DNA from: Kitagawia praeruptora
Taxonomy: Eukaryota > Streptophyta > Magnoliopsida > Apiales > Apiaceae
Direction of reading: 5' to 3'
NCBI GenBank assembly: GCA_037693485.1
Contig: CM075346.1
Span: 127,894,001 to 127,958,000, forward strand
Length of the DNA: 64,000 bases
The notes under the pieces: generated by a model
Database searches by the model: none
What the model saw: the letters and a program-made list of their open reading frames with translations, nothing else
Told to the model about the DNA's origin: nothing
In this document: positions 35,493 through 47,120 of the stretch, piece by piece
Layout: every line of letters begins with the position of its first letter
Numbering within the stretch: position 1 is the first letter of the stretch
Position numbers and translations under genes: made by a program

Positions 35493-36680
35493 ATGTTCTC
35501 TCGATTCTCGCGGCTCCGATCATCTCTCCGATCGGCGTCGCTTACTCCGAATTTCAACTACTCTCTCTTCACGTCTCAATCACCGACGATCATCTCTCCT
35601 ATAAGCTCCTTAACCTCACCGTACTCTACGATCGCAAATTACGTTTCCTCTCCGATTGTTGCTCCGCTCAATTCTACTCCGAATTTCAACAACTCTCTAT
35701 TCACATCTCAATCGCCGACGATCATCTCTCCTATAAGCTCCTCAATCTCACCGTACTCTACGATCGCAACTTCCGCTTCCTCTCCGATTGTTGCTCCACT
35801 CAATTCTACTCTGAATTTCAACAACTCTCTATTCACACCTCAATCGCCGACGATCATCTCTCCTATAAGCTCCTTAATCTCACCGTACTCTACGATCGCA
35901 ACTTCCGCTTCCTCCTCTCCGATTGTTCCTCTCATTCGTAGTTACAGTGTTCCTGGATTTCGTGGAGGAAAGGTCATAACACCGGATCCGACAGAAGTAA
36001 TTCAGGAGGGGAATTTCAAATACAACGTGGAGCAGCGCCAAATTTCCGATACAAATCCTGACGATCCGGTTATAGAACTTGCGTTTTTTCAAGCTCCTGC
36101 TCTAGATGTGTCTCACGTTCCACGATTTCGTATACATTGTTTGTTAGCAGGATGTGTAGAGGAAGATAGGCTGATTCATCTCGTTGATGATGACATAAGA
36201 CATACTCGGGAATGGCCTGGGATCAGAGATAAGACTGCAAAGGACATTGTTAAGGAGGTTAAAGCTATGGGAATCACAGTTGAACAGTTCAAAGAGTTTT
36301 GGTTTGACGGTAGTAAGAGCGCTGAGCAGTTCTGGTCGAAGCGGTTCATTAAGCACCATAGATTTTCAAATTCGAATTCCATTCCGAATTACGTTGCCTC
36401 AATTCTGAAATTTGCTAACCAATATCTGCTAGACAACTCGCTTGGAAATTACTTGGCGAAAAAAGGATTTGAAACAGGCAAATATCACAACTCAGGTGAT
36501 TTTCTCAAGGCACTCGATGAGTTTTTCAAAGTCAAGACATGTGTGCGTTATCAAAAACCTGGAACTCATCCAGTTGCGAATGACATACTCGTACTTCTGA
36601 ACAAAGATGGGAGTGAGCTGAGAGACCATCCGTTTCATGACAAGGTGGCTAACGGCAAATTCCTCTTCAGAAATATATAG
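35493..36680 (+). CDS. Unrecognised 395-residue protein, possible organelle-targeted, copy 2
   Basis: Predicted protein identical along its whole length to that at 10072-11259, with the same promoter-proximal elements. Every other duplicated gene scrap in the window is broken, so this is the only cellular gene that could still be expressed from both copies. The identity by itself does not prove selection, because the surrounding noncoding DNA in this half of the duplication is also almost unchanged. Confidence 0.7.
   Translation: MFSRFSRLRSSLRSASLTPNFNYSLFTSQSPTIISPISSLTSPYSTIANYVSSPIVAPLNSTPNFNNSLFTSQSPTIISPISSSISPYSTIATSASSPIVAPLNSTLNFNNSLFTPQSPTIISPISSLISPYSTIATSASSSPIVPLIRSYSVPGFRGGKVITPDPTEVIQEGNFKYNVEQRQISDTNPDDPVIELAFFQAPALDVSHVPRFRIHCLLAGCVEEDRLIHLVDDDIRHTREWPGIRDKTAKDIVKEVKAMGITVEQFKEFWFDGSKSAEQFWSKRFIKHHRFSNSNSIPNYVASILKFANQYLLDNSLGNYLAKKGFETGKYHNSGDFLKALDEFFKVKTCVRYQKPGTHPVANDILVLLNKDGSELRDHPFHDKVANGKFLFRNI
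35544..35942 (+). repeat. Three 132-bp tandem repeats inside the coding region, copy 2
   Basis: Same three units as copy 1, with no sequence difference found. Confidence 0.95.
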
Positions 36681-38653
36681 TTTTCATCTATGTTACTCTT
36701 AAATAAGTGTATGTACACACTTACTGTACTTCCACTCACCACACTACTCACCACACTACTTACCCCTTACCATTAGTTCTACTTATACACACTTATGGTA
36801 CTTACCACTACTTACTGTACTTAATGATGATATATTCACCTAGATGCTATATCATCATGTAACTAGTTTCTTTCTAGTATCATCTACCTAGCTCTGTTCT
36901 ATAGACTATAGCCTATCACAATGTAAAAATGAGAGGAAAAAAAACTCTATATATAATACACTAAATTCTCTCACTGCAATCTTCTTTCTCATGTCATTAG
37001 TATATATCATTGAATTTTATACATTTTTCAAACTATGACATGCCTATAACTAAATACCACTTGTCCATGATTCCATAACTGGCATTCAACTAAAATTTAT
37101 TTTATGACAAGATATGAAAAATGTGGCAGAGTACAAGTTCTAATCTTATTGCAAAAAATTTAACAACTAGTTGTACCATCTTTATTTGGAAATTTTTTGC
37201 TTGTGTTTTCTGTATTAATTTATTAAAAATATTACCATCAAAAAGTAGCATTTTTTTGTATGGCTCGAAGATCAAGTAGTAATTAACTGTTAGATCAATA
37301 TCAATGATCTGTACTAAATTGCAAGGTTGCATGTTTTCATATTGCTTTGCTCTGCATGTTTCCGTATAATTTTGTCATCTTTTATGGCTTTTAGTGTGAA
37401 GTTGGACTTGGACTTCCATACAGTATGGGTCCCATAGACAATCATAAAATCCTCTCTTATGCGGGTCCCATACTACCAAATGAATCACCCAACTTCCAAT
37501 CCAATAAGAAAACAAAATTCTAAGAATCCTATCTTTTTTTAATCTCTCTTTTGGCAAATAATTGTTTTTCCATAACTTTTTTTCAAAAATAAATATTTTT
37601 TTTTTATAAAAATACGACTTTAAATAAATTCTACAAAACTTGAATCCAAATACAATCACGAATAATTACAATGATTTTATTGAAAAAATGTTTCAAAAAA
37701 TTACATTAAATTTATTTTGTTACAAATCAAATTTTCACAATTATAACTAAAAAATTGTAGAACAAAAAATCACATCTTTCATAATCACATCTGTATTTTT
37801 GTCACAATACACTATAAAAAGAGATTTTGGGCATTTTTTTGTAAGTAAAAGTTTGGGTTACTTACAAAATTTTATTTTTTTAATATATATGATGAGCTTT
37901 AATTATATATAATGTAAAATTCGTTTACTCGAACATCTCACTTATATTAAAAAGGAAAATATTTCAGTATTTGATTGGATAATAATAATTATACATTATA
38001 AAATTGTAATTTATATCTATATATATATTATAATAAGAGAAGATCATAGAGCATTTTACTCATAAGCTTCAATATATTTTCTTGATTTTTTAAAATTTTT
38101 ATTTTTTTATTAAAATAATTTTCTTGCATTTTAATTAGTCTTTAATTGTACATTTTAAATATATATATATTAAATACCCTTTATTTAATATTTAATATAA
38201 ATTTTAGAAATCTCTATTAGACCTTTATAATTATTATATTAATATAAATATTAATCTTCTATATAAAAGTACAATTATTTCAAGGCAAAATGATAAAAAA
38301 AATCTTTATTTATATAGTTCATTTATAATCCTTATTCAAAATCATTGCAATTTTTTTCGGTAATCAATAAAAAGATGATTTTAACTTCTCAATAAATTCA
38401 TAATCAGTGATCGTGAGAATCATGATAAGATACGGAAATATGTATAAATTTTCCAATTAACATCCACAACTTAAATACAAGTAATATTGTATAATATATT
38501 TTTACATATGACCTAAAGTTGATGAAGTTGATAACATGTTAGAGTATCTTCGTTTTGTTTATATAATTATTTTTAAACGACTTAGTGTTTATTCAGATTT
38601 CAATGATTTTTAAATTCATTTTTATTTTTATCCATAATCCTCATTATTGGTGA

Positions 38654-39763
38654 TAGAGATGTTCAAAAAGCCTTAAGCCTGGAATTCGGCCCGCGCGATC
38701 CGATCCGAAGAAAAACCCGAAAAGCCCGGCCCTGTTCGGCCCGGCCCGATGGCCTAAGATGAGCCTCCTATTTCTCATCAAGCCCGGCCCCGCCCGAAGC
38801 CCGAAAAGCCCGGGCTTTTAAAAAGCTCAGATAAAGCCCGGGTTTTTAAAAAACCCGGATAAAGCCTGGTTCGGTTGGATAAAAGCCCGGGCCTTTTAAG
38901 ATATCCGGATAATAATTTGATTTTTATAGATAAAATCTAAAATTATATAAGATTTTTAATTAATTTCAAGAATATTAAACTTAGAAATATAGCGAATGTG
39001 ATTGATCATGAGGCTAGGAAGAATCAAAAATATACAAGACGAACTCTTCTTTAAAGAAGACTAATTGAGTGTAGAGGATGTGCTTCTCGAAATGGTCATA
39101 TGCGAGAAGATTTACATGGCTAACGGTCGCCTTAAGTCATAACGCAGGTTATGAGTAAAAAGTTTTTGAACTGAGTTGCAGTTATATTTTATGATAAAAC
39201 AAGTATTATGCTAGTAAGTTTTTAGTATTAGGTTTCGTGGTGTCTCTTTTTATGTATTCTAGATTATAGAAGTTCAAGGACGTAAATCTTTAGAGGTTGT
39301 TTCTTTTGTAAGGTTTTATTTTTTTTGTATATTAATATATTAGCTTTGCAAAAAAAAGACAAAAATTACGTATATATAAATTTTTAAAAAAAACCGAAAA
39401 AAGCCCGGCCCGGCCCGGCCCAGCCCCCGGGCCTAAAACGGGCTTCATATTTTAGAGAAAGCCGGACCCGGCCCGGCCCAATTGTTAAAAAGCCCGATTT
39501 TTTAAAATCTGATCCGAAGTGTTTTTTTGTATATTAATATATTAGTTTTGCAAAAAAAAAAAGACAAAAATTACATATATATATATATATATAAATTTAA
39601 AAAAAAACCCGAAAAAAGTCCGGTCCGGGCCTAAAACGAGCTTCATATTTTAGAGAAAGCCGGACCTGGCCCGGCCCTATTTTTTAAAAAACCCGGCCCG
39701 GCCCGAATGTTAAAAAGCCCGGTTTTTTAAAGCGTGATCCGAAGTGTTTTTTGTGCATCTTTA
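38654..39763. mobile_element. hAT-like MITE, GGCCCG-rich family, copy 2 (expanded)
   Basis: Same insertion as 13233-14140, with TSD ATTGGTGA at 38646-38653 and 39764-39771. It is 1110 bp because part of the right half is duplicated: the stretch starting GTATATTAATATATTAG with its following G+C-rich block occurs twice (about 39330 and 39528). Many point differences from copy 1. Confidence 0.85.
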
Positions 39764-39772
39764 ATTGGTGAA

Positions 39773-40262
39773 TCGAATCAAATAGTAATCGTTGCCTAGA
39801 TCAACCGGCTAAGTTCATCACGTAACTGTCACATAGATTTAATTTTCTGGAGGAGCATAGAAAAATTGACAAACTTTTCAAAAACCTTGACAATTAGACC
39901 ATGGAGTCTAAAACTTACGTGAAGTACCACAACTTTGGGCCATTCAGAAGTACTACCATCAACATTATCTGAGGAGAGCTCAGACTCAACAATGTCCTCG
40001 TCAGAATCTGAGCCAACATAGATGACTTTTTTTGGAGGTGCTTGACTCACTTTTTCCTTGAATGTACCAGAGGACTAGACATTGGGGTAAGTATCATTTA
40101 GAGATGAGTGAACTTGAGATGATTGCGGATGAGCTGAAGAGTGTGCTTCGGAAGAGAACTTGGGAGGATTACTATTATCACTAGGTGAACGTCGAGGTTT
40201 GAATTTTTTAGGACCATGATCAATGTCGGGGGGATGGAAGAGGGCTCAGCTTCCATGCTGCT
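39773..40262 (-). pseudogene. L1-type LINE ORF1 fragment, single hybrid unit, copy 2
   Basis: Only one unit is present here. Its left part matches unit I of copy 1 (for example TTTTCAAAAACCTTGACAAT and the GTACTACCATC phrase). Its right part matches unit II (AGAGGACTAG, not AGGGGACTAG). Extra small deletions remove 12 bp inside the acidic-region codons and 14 bp near 40083. The pattern suggests loss of one unit by recombination between the two. Confidence 0.7.
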
Positions 40263-42167
40263 AAGTTATTGGTACGAAATATATATAACTCAGAGCAGGG
40301 TCTGTCTCTCTGAAGGATATGTCGAAGATCAAGTATATTAATTAACTGTTAGATCAATATCAATGATCTGTATTAAATTGCAAGGTTGCATGTTTTCATA
40401 TTGCTTTGCTTTGCTCTGCATGCATGTTTCCGTATAATTTTGTCATCTTTTATGGCTTCACTAGCAGTTGTGAAGTTGGACTTTTGGACTTGGGTATGGG
40501 TCCCATGGACAATCATACAAATACAATACTCTCTTATGCGGGTCCCATACTACCAAATGAATCACTTATCCAACTTCCAATATAATAAGAAAACAAAATT
40601 CTAAGAATCCTATTTTTTTTTATCTCGATCTTTTCGCAAATAAATGTTTTTCCATAACTTTTTATTAATAATATAATTAATAAGGTTTTTATTATAATTG
40701 AATTTTCAAAAGAAAATTATAATATGAAATCGATATAATTAAAAAAAGTATACAATTGAATTTTATTTATGTTTTTATTAATATTAAAAAAAGTTCAGAT
40801 TTACTATTTATGCTCTATCTTGATATCAAAAAATCAGATTTGGATGATTTAATGACCCATGCGAAGCTCACAAAATTATCTTTAATTTAGTGATGATTTA
40901 CTAATTATTATCGAAATGGAAATACTCATAATATCAAGAGAAAATATAATTACGAATTTTTACATTAATCATATTTAGTGTAAAAGACATACATTGATAA
41001 TCCTATTCAATGTAGAAAATCAAATTATATGATTTAAATCATTGACATACACTTTTTCGTATTTCAATATAAATACACTTTTTATTTTATAGATCCATCA
41101 TTTTTCATCGATTTATTTTATGATGTAATGGTTCTTATTTATTTTATCGTACTGAAGACTAGACTATCGACTAGCAAAATATTGGACAAAATCACTCTTA
41201 CACTCATTATTAAAATTATATTTGATTGTTAGTAGAACTATTTTTAAATAATTAATTAGAAGGGTATTTTGATAATAAAAACAAAATATAAGTAGATTTC
41301 ATAAATCGAACATAATTTTTATTGTAAAAAATCGTCAATGTTTTCTCTCTGCATAGTTTTAATTGAAAAGTAATTGTTAAACCATCACTAAATTAAAGAT
41401 TATTTTATTAATTTCATGTGGATCGTAAAATCGACCGAATCAAATTTTAGGAATTCACGATAGAGCACAAATATTAAATTGAACGTGTAAAATCTTATAT
41501 CTATTAATTTTTAATAACACTTTAATTTGTAAATTAATAACATAAAAATATTTAAAAAATGAATCTAATTATATATATTAAAAAAAACCGTGCGTTGCGC
41601 AGCCGCGCAGGTTATAAGCCGGTCTTTATTAATTTTTATAAGAAATCATATTTACATATATATGATTGTCAATACCTCACTGTACTTGTACACTATCTTA
41701 GCGATATTTGCTCAGTTATTTAATATGGACGGAGTTCTACTATTTTTTAAAAACATTTACAAAAAATTTGGTTCAATACATATATAATTTTGGTTTAATA
41801 CTATTTATCAAATAAAAATTTAAATTTTACTAATATACATAATTTATAACAAAAATATATTCTCCTCATTTTATTATTTATTGAAAACATATTTATAATA
41901 AATTTTTTAAAAAATTGATTTTTATTTATACCAAGTGTTCAATTGATAAATAACTTTAGTTCAATATTTGAATAATAATTATATTTGTGTTCATTTGAAA
42001 ATATATTAAATATTTTTACACTTATATGCAGGGTTGTCAAAGGTCCAAAATCAATGTGGGTTATGCTATCGGGTACAGAGTTTTAGGGTGATACGGCACT
42101 TCGGTTGTAGTGTCACAGATACGCTACCTAAATTGAAGTATCGAGAAATGCGCCCCACGAATGGAGG

Positions 42168-42779
42168 TAAGGCTGCACAACTTTCCGGTCTGGACTGGTA
42201 AATTAAACTGGACCGGGTCTACCGGTCCAAGGACCGGACCGGACCGAATAAAACCGGTCCAGTCCCCGGTCCATAAAACCAAAAAAATTCGGTCTTCGGT
42301 CCGGTCTGGTCCAAACCCTGAAAACACCCGGTCCGGACCGGAATTTATGTATATATTTAATTTTACACTAATTTGTCTTTTAAATTATATAATTTAATGA
42401 TTAAATATAGTGATCCAAATTGGTAAATAATAAATTTATGAAATAGTATATATAAACACTATAATATAAATGATTAAATTTCATATTTCATACTATATAT
42501 AATTTATAATTACGTTTACAAATTAATGTTACTTTACAAATAATATGACATTTACTTATTTTTAAATTTAAATTTACTTACCAAGTAATTTAAATATCAA
42601 GAAAGAATGAAAATTAAATTATAAAAATAAAGTTTTTTATAAAATATTAACTAACCGGTCCATACCGGTCCGGTTCCTGTCCGGTCCGGGTTTTTCCGGT
42701 CCGGTCCGGTCCTCGGTCCATGAATTCAAAAAAATCCGGTTTTCGGTCAGGTCCGGTTTTGGACCTTTGTGCAGCCCTA
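42168..42779. mobile_element. hAT-like MITE, CCGGTCC-rich family, copy 2
   Basis: Same insertion as 17284-17943 with TSD AATGGAGG intact (42160-42167, 42780-42787), but 612 bp long. The right terminus (inward TAGGGCTGCACAA) is closer to the left one than in copy 1. Spurious open frames across the G+C-rich ends are not genes. Confidence 0.88.
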
Positions 42780-44249
42780 AATGGAGGTATCAAGCGGGTG
42801 TTCTATGCAATATGTTCCGATAATCTATATTTTTGTCACAATACACTATAAAAAGAGATATTTTGGGCATTTTTTCGTAAATAAAAGTCTGGATTACTTA
42901 AAAAATTCAATTTTAACTTTTTAATATATATGATTACTTTAATTATATATATAATGTAAAATTCATTTACTCGAACATCTCACTTATATAAAAAAGGAAA
43001 ATATTTTAGTATTTGATTGGATAATAACAATTATAAATTATAAAATTGTAATATTCTATATATGTATTATAATAACAGGAGATCAGAGAGAATTTTACTC
43101 AGAAACTTCAATATATTTTTCTTGATGAATTTTTTTATTAAAATAATTTTCTTACATTTAATAACATATTAATTAGTCATTAATTGTTCATATTAAATAC
43201 ACTTTATTTTATATCTAATATAAGTTTTAGAAATCTCTATTAGAACATTATTATTATTGTATTTATATAAATATTAATTATCTATAAAAGTACAGTTTTT
43301 TCAATGCAAAATGATAAAAATTTCATTATTTATATCGTTCATTTCCAATCCCCATTCAAAATCATTGCAATTTTTTTCGGTAATCAATAAATAGACGATT
43401 TTAATTTCTCAATAAATTCATAATCAATGATCGTGAGAATCATGATAAGGTACAGAAGTATCTATAAATTTTCCAATTAACACCCACAATTGAAATACTT
43501 TTACAATTAATATTTTATAATTTACTTTTACACATGGCCTTTATGGAGTTGATGAAGTTGATAACATGTTAGAGTATCTTCATTTTGTTTATATAATTAT
43601 TTTTAGAGTAAATTATAAGATAGAAATAAGTTACATGTACATATTTATTATAAGATTTAATATATGAGTATTAGAATATGTGAGTACCAATTTTAAACAT
43701 ATATTCATGAATTTAAATTTCATATTACATCAAAATAGTTCTTATAAATGCTCAAAACATTAATCACATGAAGAGATACGGGTGTTGGACCACTCCAAAA
43801 ATATTAAATATGACTTAAAAAATGCATTTGAATTCTAATTTGTTTATCATACAACCAAATTTATCGACAAGTTAAGTTAATCACACATCTTCTCAAATTT
43901 TCATTTTGCTTCTTTTCATCATAAACCCCGAACGCTACATTGTGTAGCGTCCCCCATCCCCTAAACTCTACACGATTTAGCTTTGTATATAAAATAAATA
44001 AATTTGAAAACGTTATATGATGTTTTAGTGTGATAATTGGGACCATATTTTTAAGTTGTGATATTTTAAATCATTTAATTTAAAATTGTAAAATTTTGAA
44101 TCATTTAATCTAAAATTTTAAAATTGTGATATTTGGATCGATCGTGAACGCATTTCATTTCCTTACTACTTTGTTTTGCTCTCTCTCTCTCTGTCTCTCT
44201 CTCTCTCTACGTTTTTAATTTTAATGCCCTAATTCTCTCCGATCAAGAA

Positions 44250-44512
44250 ATGTCGGACGCTCTGATCAACGGACTCGCCAGCGTCTCTCAGCTCATCACA
44301 TATCCTCTCCAAACCGTATTTTCTCTAATTTAACATTCATCTTCGCTATTTATTTGCATGATCACAACATATAATTTACACAAATATTAAATGGAGTTTA
44401 ATTGATAAATTTATTTTAATTGTGTAATTATTACGTAAATACTTGTTAACAAACGGAGAGAAAATTCAGAGGGGAGAAGAATGATCCTGGTACTATAGAG
44501 CAAATGTGTCAG
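44250..44512 (+). pseudogene. Peroxisomal NAD carrier (PXN-type) gene fragment, copy 2
   Basis: Exons at 44250-44315 and 44435-44512. Same short exon 1 as copy 1. It lacks the extra A, but the intron acceptor AG is changed to AC (44433-44434) and a CAA codon is now TAA (44447-44449). The two copies decayed by different mutations from a shared truncated ancestor. Confidence 0.8.
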
Positions 44513-44761
44513 GTCTTTATAACTATAAATTATTTATTTATTTATTAGTTTAATTTATTTAATATTTTAGATTTTAATTTGCGAATTTAGGTATATTCTT
44601 AAGATAACTTACATCCAAGATATATATGAAATTTAAACTAAACACAAAGTGAACTTGTAACCATGTCCCATCACATAGGGCTAGCCTCATACAAAAGATC
44701 ACTTGTGTTGCTTATATTATTCATAACATAATACAGGTTTACAGCTTGAAGGGGATGTCGT

Positions 44762-46295
44762 TCATAGGTAGACTGCAGGAGGCAGTCGTGGTCTGAGTGT
44801 AACCTCCAGTGGAGTTGCTTTTGGGTTAGTAATTCCTGCACTTTCGGTCATATCAATGGGTAAGTTTAAGACGGTTCCTAATTCAAACCCATGAAGCAAT
44901 TGAGCAAGCGTCAAGTGCAGGACCTGGGTCGCGAATGTGATCCCAGGGCATGACCTTCGTCCTGATCCGAATGGTAGAAGCTCAAAATTCTGACCCCAAA
45001 TGTCGACATTGACATGTTTTTGTAGGAACCTGTCAGGTTTAAATTCTAGAGGGTCAGACCAAACTTTCGGGTCACGATGCATCTTCCAGAGGTTCACAAG
45101 TAGCCATGTTCCTGCAGGAACGTTAAATCCTGCCATTGTGAAATCTTCTATTGCTTCGTGTTGGACTGAGAGTGGTGCTGATGGATATAATCGCAGTGTC
45201 TCCTTGACAATATATGGCTTGCAAGTAGGCTAGATTCTTCACATCTGATTCCTTTACCTGGCAATCTCTTCCTACGTACTTGTCCATTTCATCTTGTGCT
45301 TTATTTAGTACATCAGGGTTGTTTAGTAGTAGTGAGATTGCCCACATAAGTGTGGCTGATGTCGTATCATAACCACCTAAGATAAGACTCTGCAACCAAA
45401 TTAATAATAAATATGTTTGTGTGAGCAAGTCCAATCTTAGCTAATAACTCTAGGTAAAAGCTTTCTACAGGAGAAAATCGTCTACATCAGAGTTAGTTTA
45501 TCATAGGATGAATGAACATTAAAACGTTCTGCTAAGAAAACTTACCAAACAAGTGCCCTTGATGGCAGTATCGGTGTCAATGTCAGGAAACTGGTTAACG
45601 TCCATGGTAGACAACATGACATAAATAAAGTCTTCCTCCGAATGATTAATGCTTTCATTTCCCCTTTTCTGCCGATGCTCCTTTAAGCAGCTTCCAAGCA
45701 AGTGATCAATCTCTTCTGCTGTCTTCTTCATTTTGCCCTTGTATCCTGTTAATGTATCTATCCAACCAAGTAAGGGAAGTGCATCAGAAACCATAAACAA
45801 CCCCGCTAAGTGCATGAAATCCGCCATGGCCTTTTGAAATCGCCTCGACTCTTTATTACCATGCACACCAGTACCAAAATATACCTTCTCTGCCACTATC
45901 TTGACCACGATATTCGTTGTCAGATCACCAAACTTTTCCTTCATTTCCACCACAACTTTGGTTCCATTCCCATTGCTTGACCATTTCTCATATAGGTCCT
46001 TGATGAAAATATTGACCTCCCAACTAGTGATCACAAAAGTTCTGTTACTTCCCAAATGCAAAGAGAAGATTGGCCCGTATTGATCAACCATGTCTCCGAG
46101 AGTATGATGTAATATCTTGCTTGCTCCAAGAAGATGAAGGTGACCGATAAACGGCCATTTTCCAGATGGTTCTGGTGGTCTGGAACAATTATTCTTCCTT
46201 ATGACATAGGTACTAAAAATTCTCCATAAAATTATAGTAGAAAAAAATGCAAGGCAATACAGGATGATATCTTGCAGTTAAATGTTGGTACCCAT
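44762..46295 (-). pseudogene. CYP82-like cytochrome P450 pseudogene, copy 2
   Basis: Exons 45546-46295 and 44762-45389. Shares the missing B-C helix region (junction near 46015). The heme loop continues normally (RRSCPGITFATQ) to the C-terminus LPPAVYL and stop, and the 2-bp and 10-bp deletions of copy 1 are absent. Its own lesions are a TAA at codon 6 (46278-46280, CAA in copy 1) and a 4-bp insertion near 45212 that breaks the ExxR helix. Without private lesions, either copy would encode about 457 residues against about 520 for the family. Confidence 0.92.
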
Positions 46296-46725
46296 TTCAT
46301 TTAAAATCGTACTCCTTGGTATTCTTTATATATCAGGAAGCTGCTTATGGCCTTGGATTTTCTGTAAATTTTTAATAAAATGAAACTAATCAACCGACAA
46401 CCACAGCTGCAAAGAAAATGATGACCCCTTTTACAAATCTTAACTCAAACTTATAAGTTAATAATTTCGGAAAATATTTCGTAATTATATTTTTTTTAAG
46501 AAAAAAATGTGTATGAAGAATTTTATGTTCGTTATCTTGCAAAAATAAGTTACTTATTGAAAAAAAGTACATATTTACGTACTTTTTTCCCTAATAAGTA
46601 ATTTATTTCTGAGAAATAAGATTTTCAAATGGGACCATATGTTTGTTTGTGTTTGTACGTGTCGTCTTAAACTGATGGACTCAGTATCTCAGATAGGGAA
46701 CATCTATTTATTTGTAAAAATATTG

Positions 46726-46799
46726 TTATTCAAGGGGTTCGAACCCATGATCTAGTAGAACTAAATTCAACAACATAACTAGTTGAGCTATGCGAGCAT
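46726..46799 (-). mobile_element. tRNA-derived sequence (SINE head or tRNA pseudogene), copy 2
   Basis: Counterpart of 21874-21947, with the A-box changed to TAGCTCAACTAGTTA and an intact B-box. Confidence 0.6.
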
Positions 46800-46811
46800 T
46801 TGAGTTTATAT

Positions 46812-47089
46812 TAAAAATCATTAGCTACATACATAAATATTTGTATAATCAATAATTATACATACATAAACACATACATACATACATAATTATTAATTAT
46901 ACATACACATACATAAATAATTATACATGCATATGTACACACACACACACATAAATACATACATACATACACTCTATAAATAATTATTAATTATACATAC
47001 ACATATATAAATAATTATACATGCATATGTACATACACACACACATACATACATCCATACATAAATACATCCATACATACATACATACA

Positions 47090-47120
<31 letters not shown>

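Noticed and set aside
42124..42397. Frames across the CCGGTCC-rich element, resembling Gly/Pro/Arg-rich proteins
   Set aside because: Simple-sequence sub-terminal repeats of a MITE.
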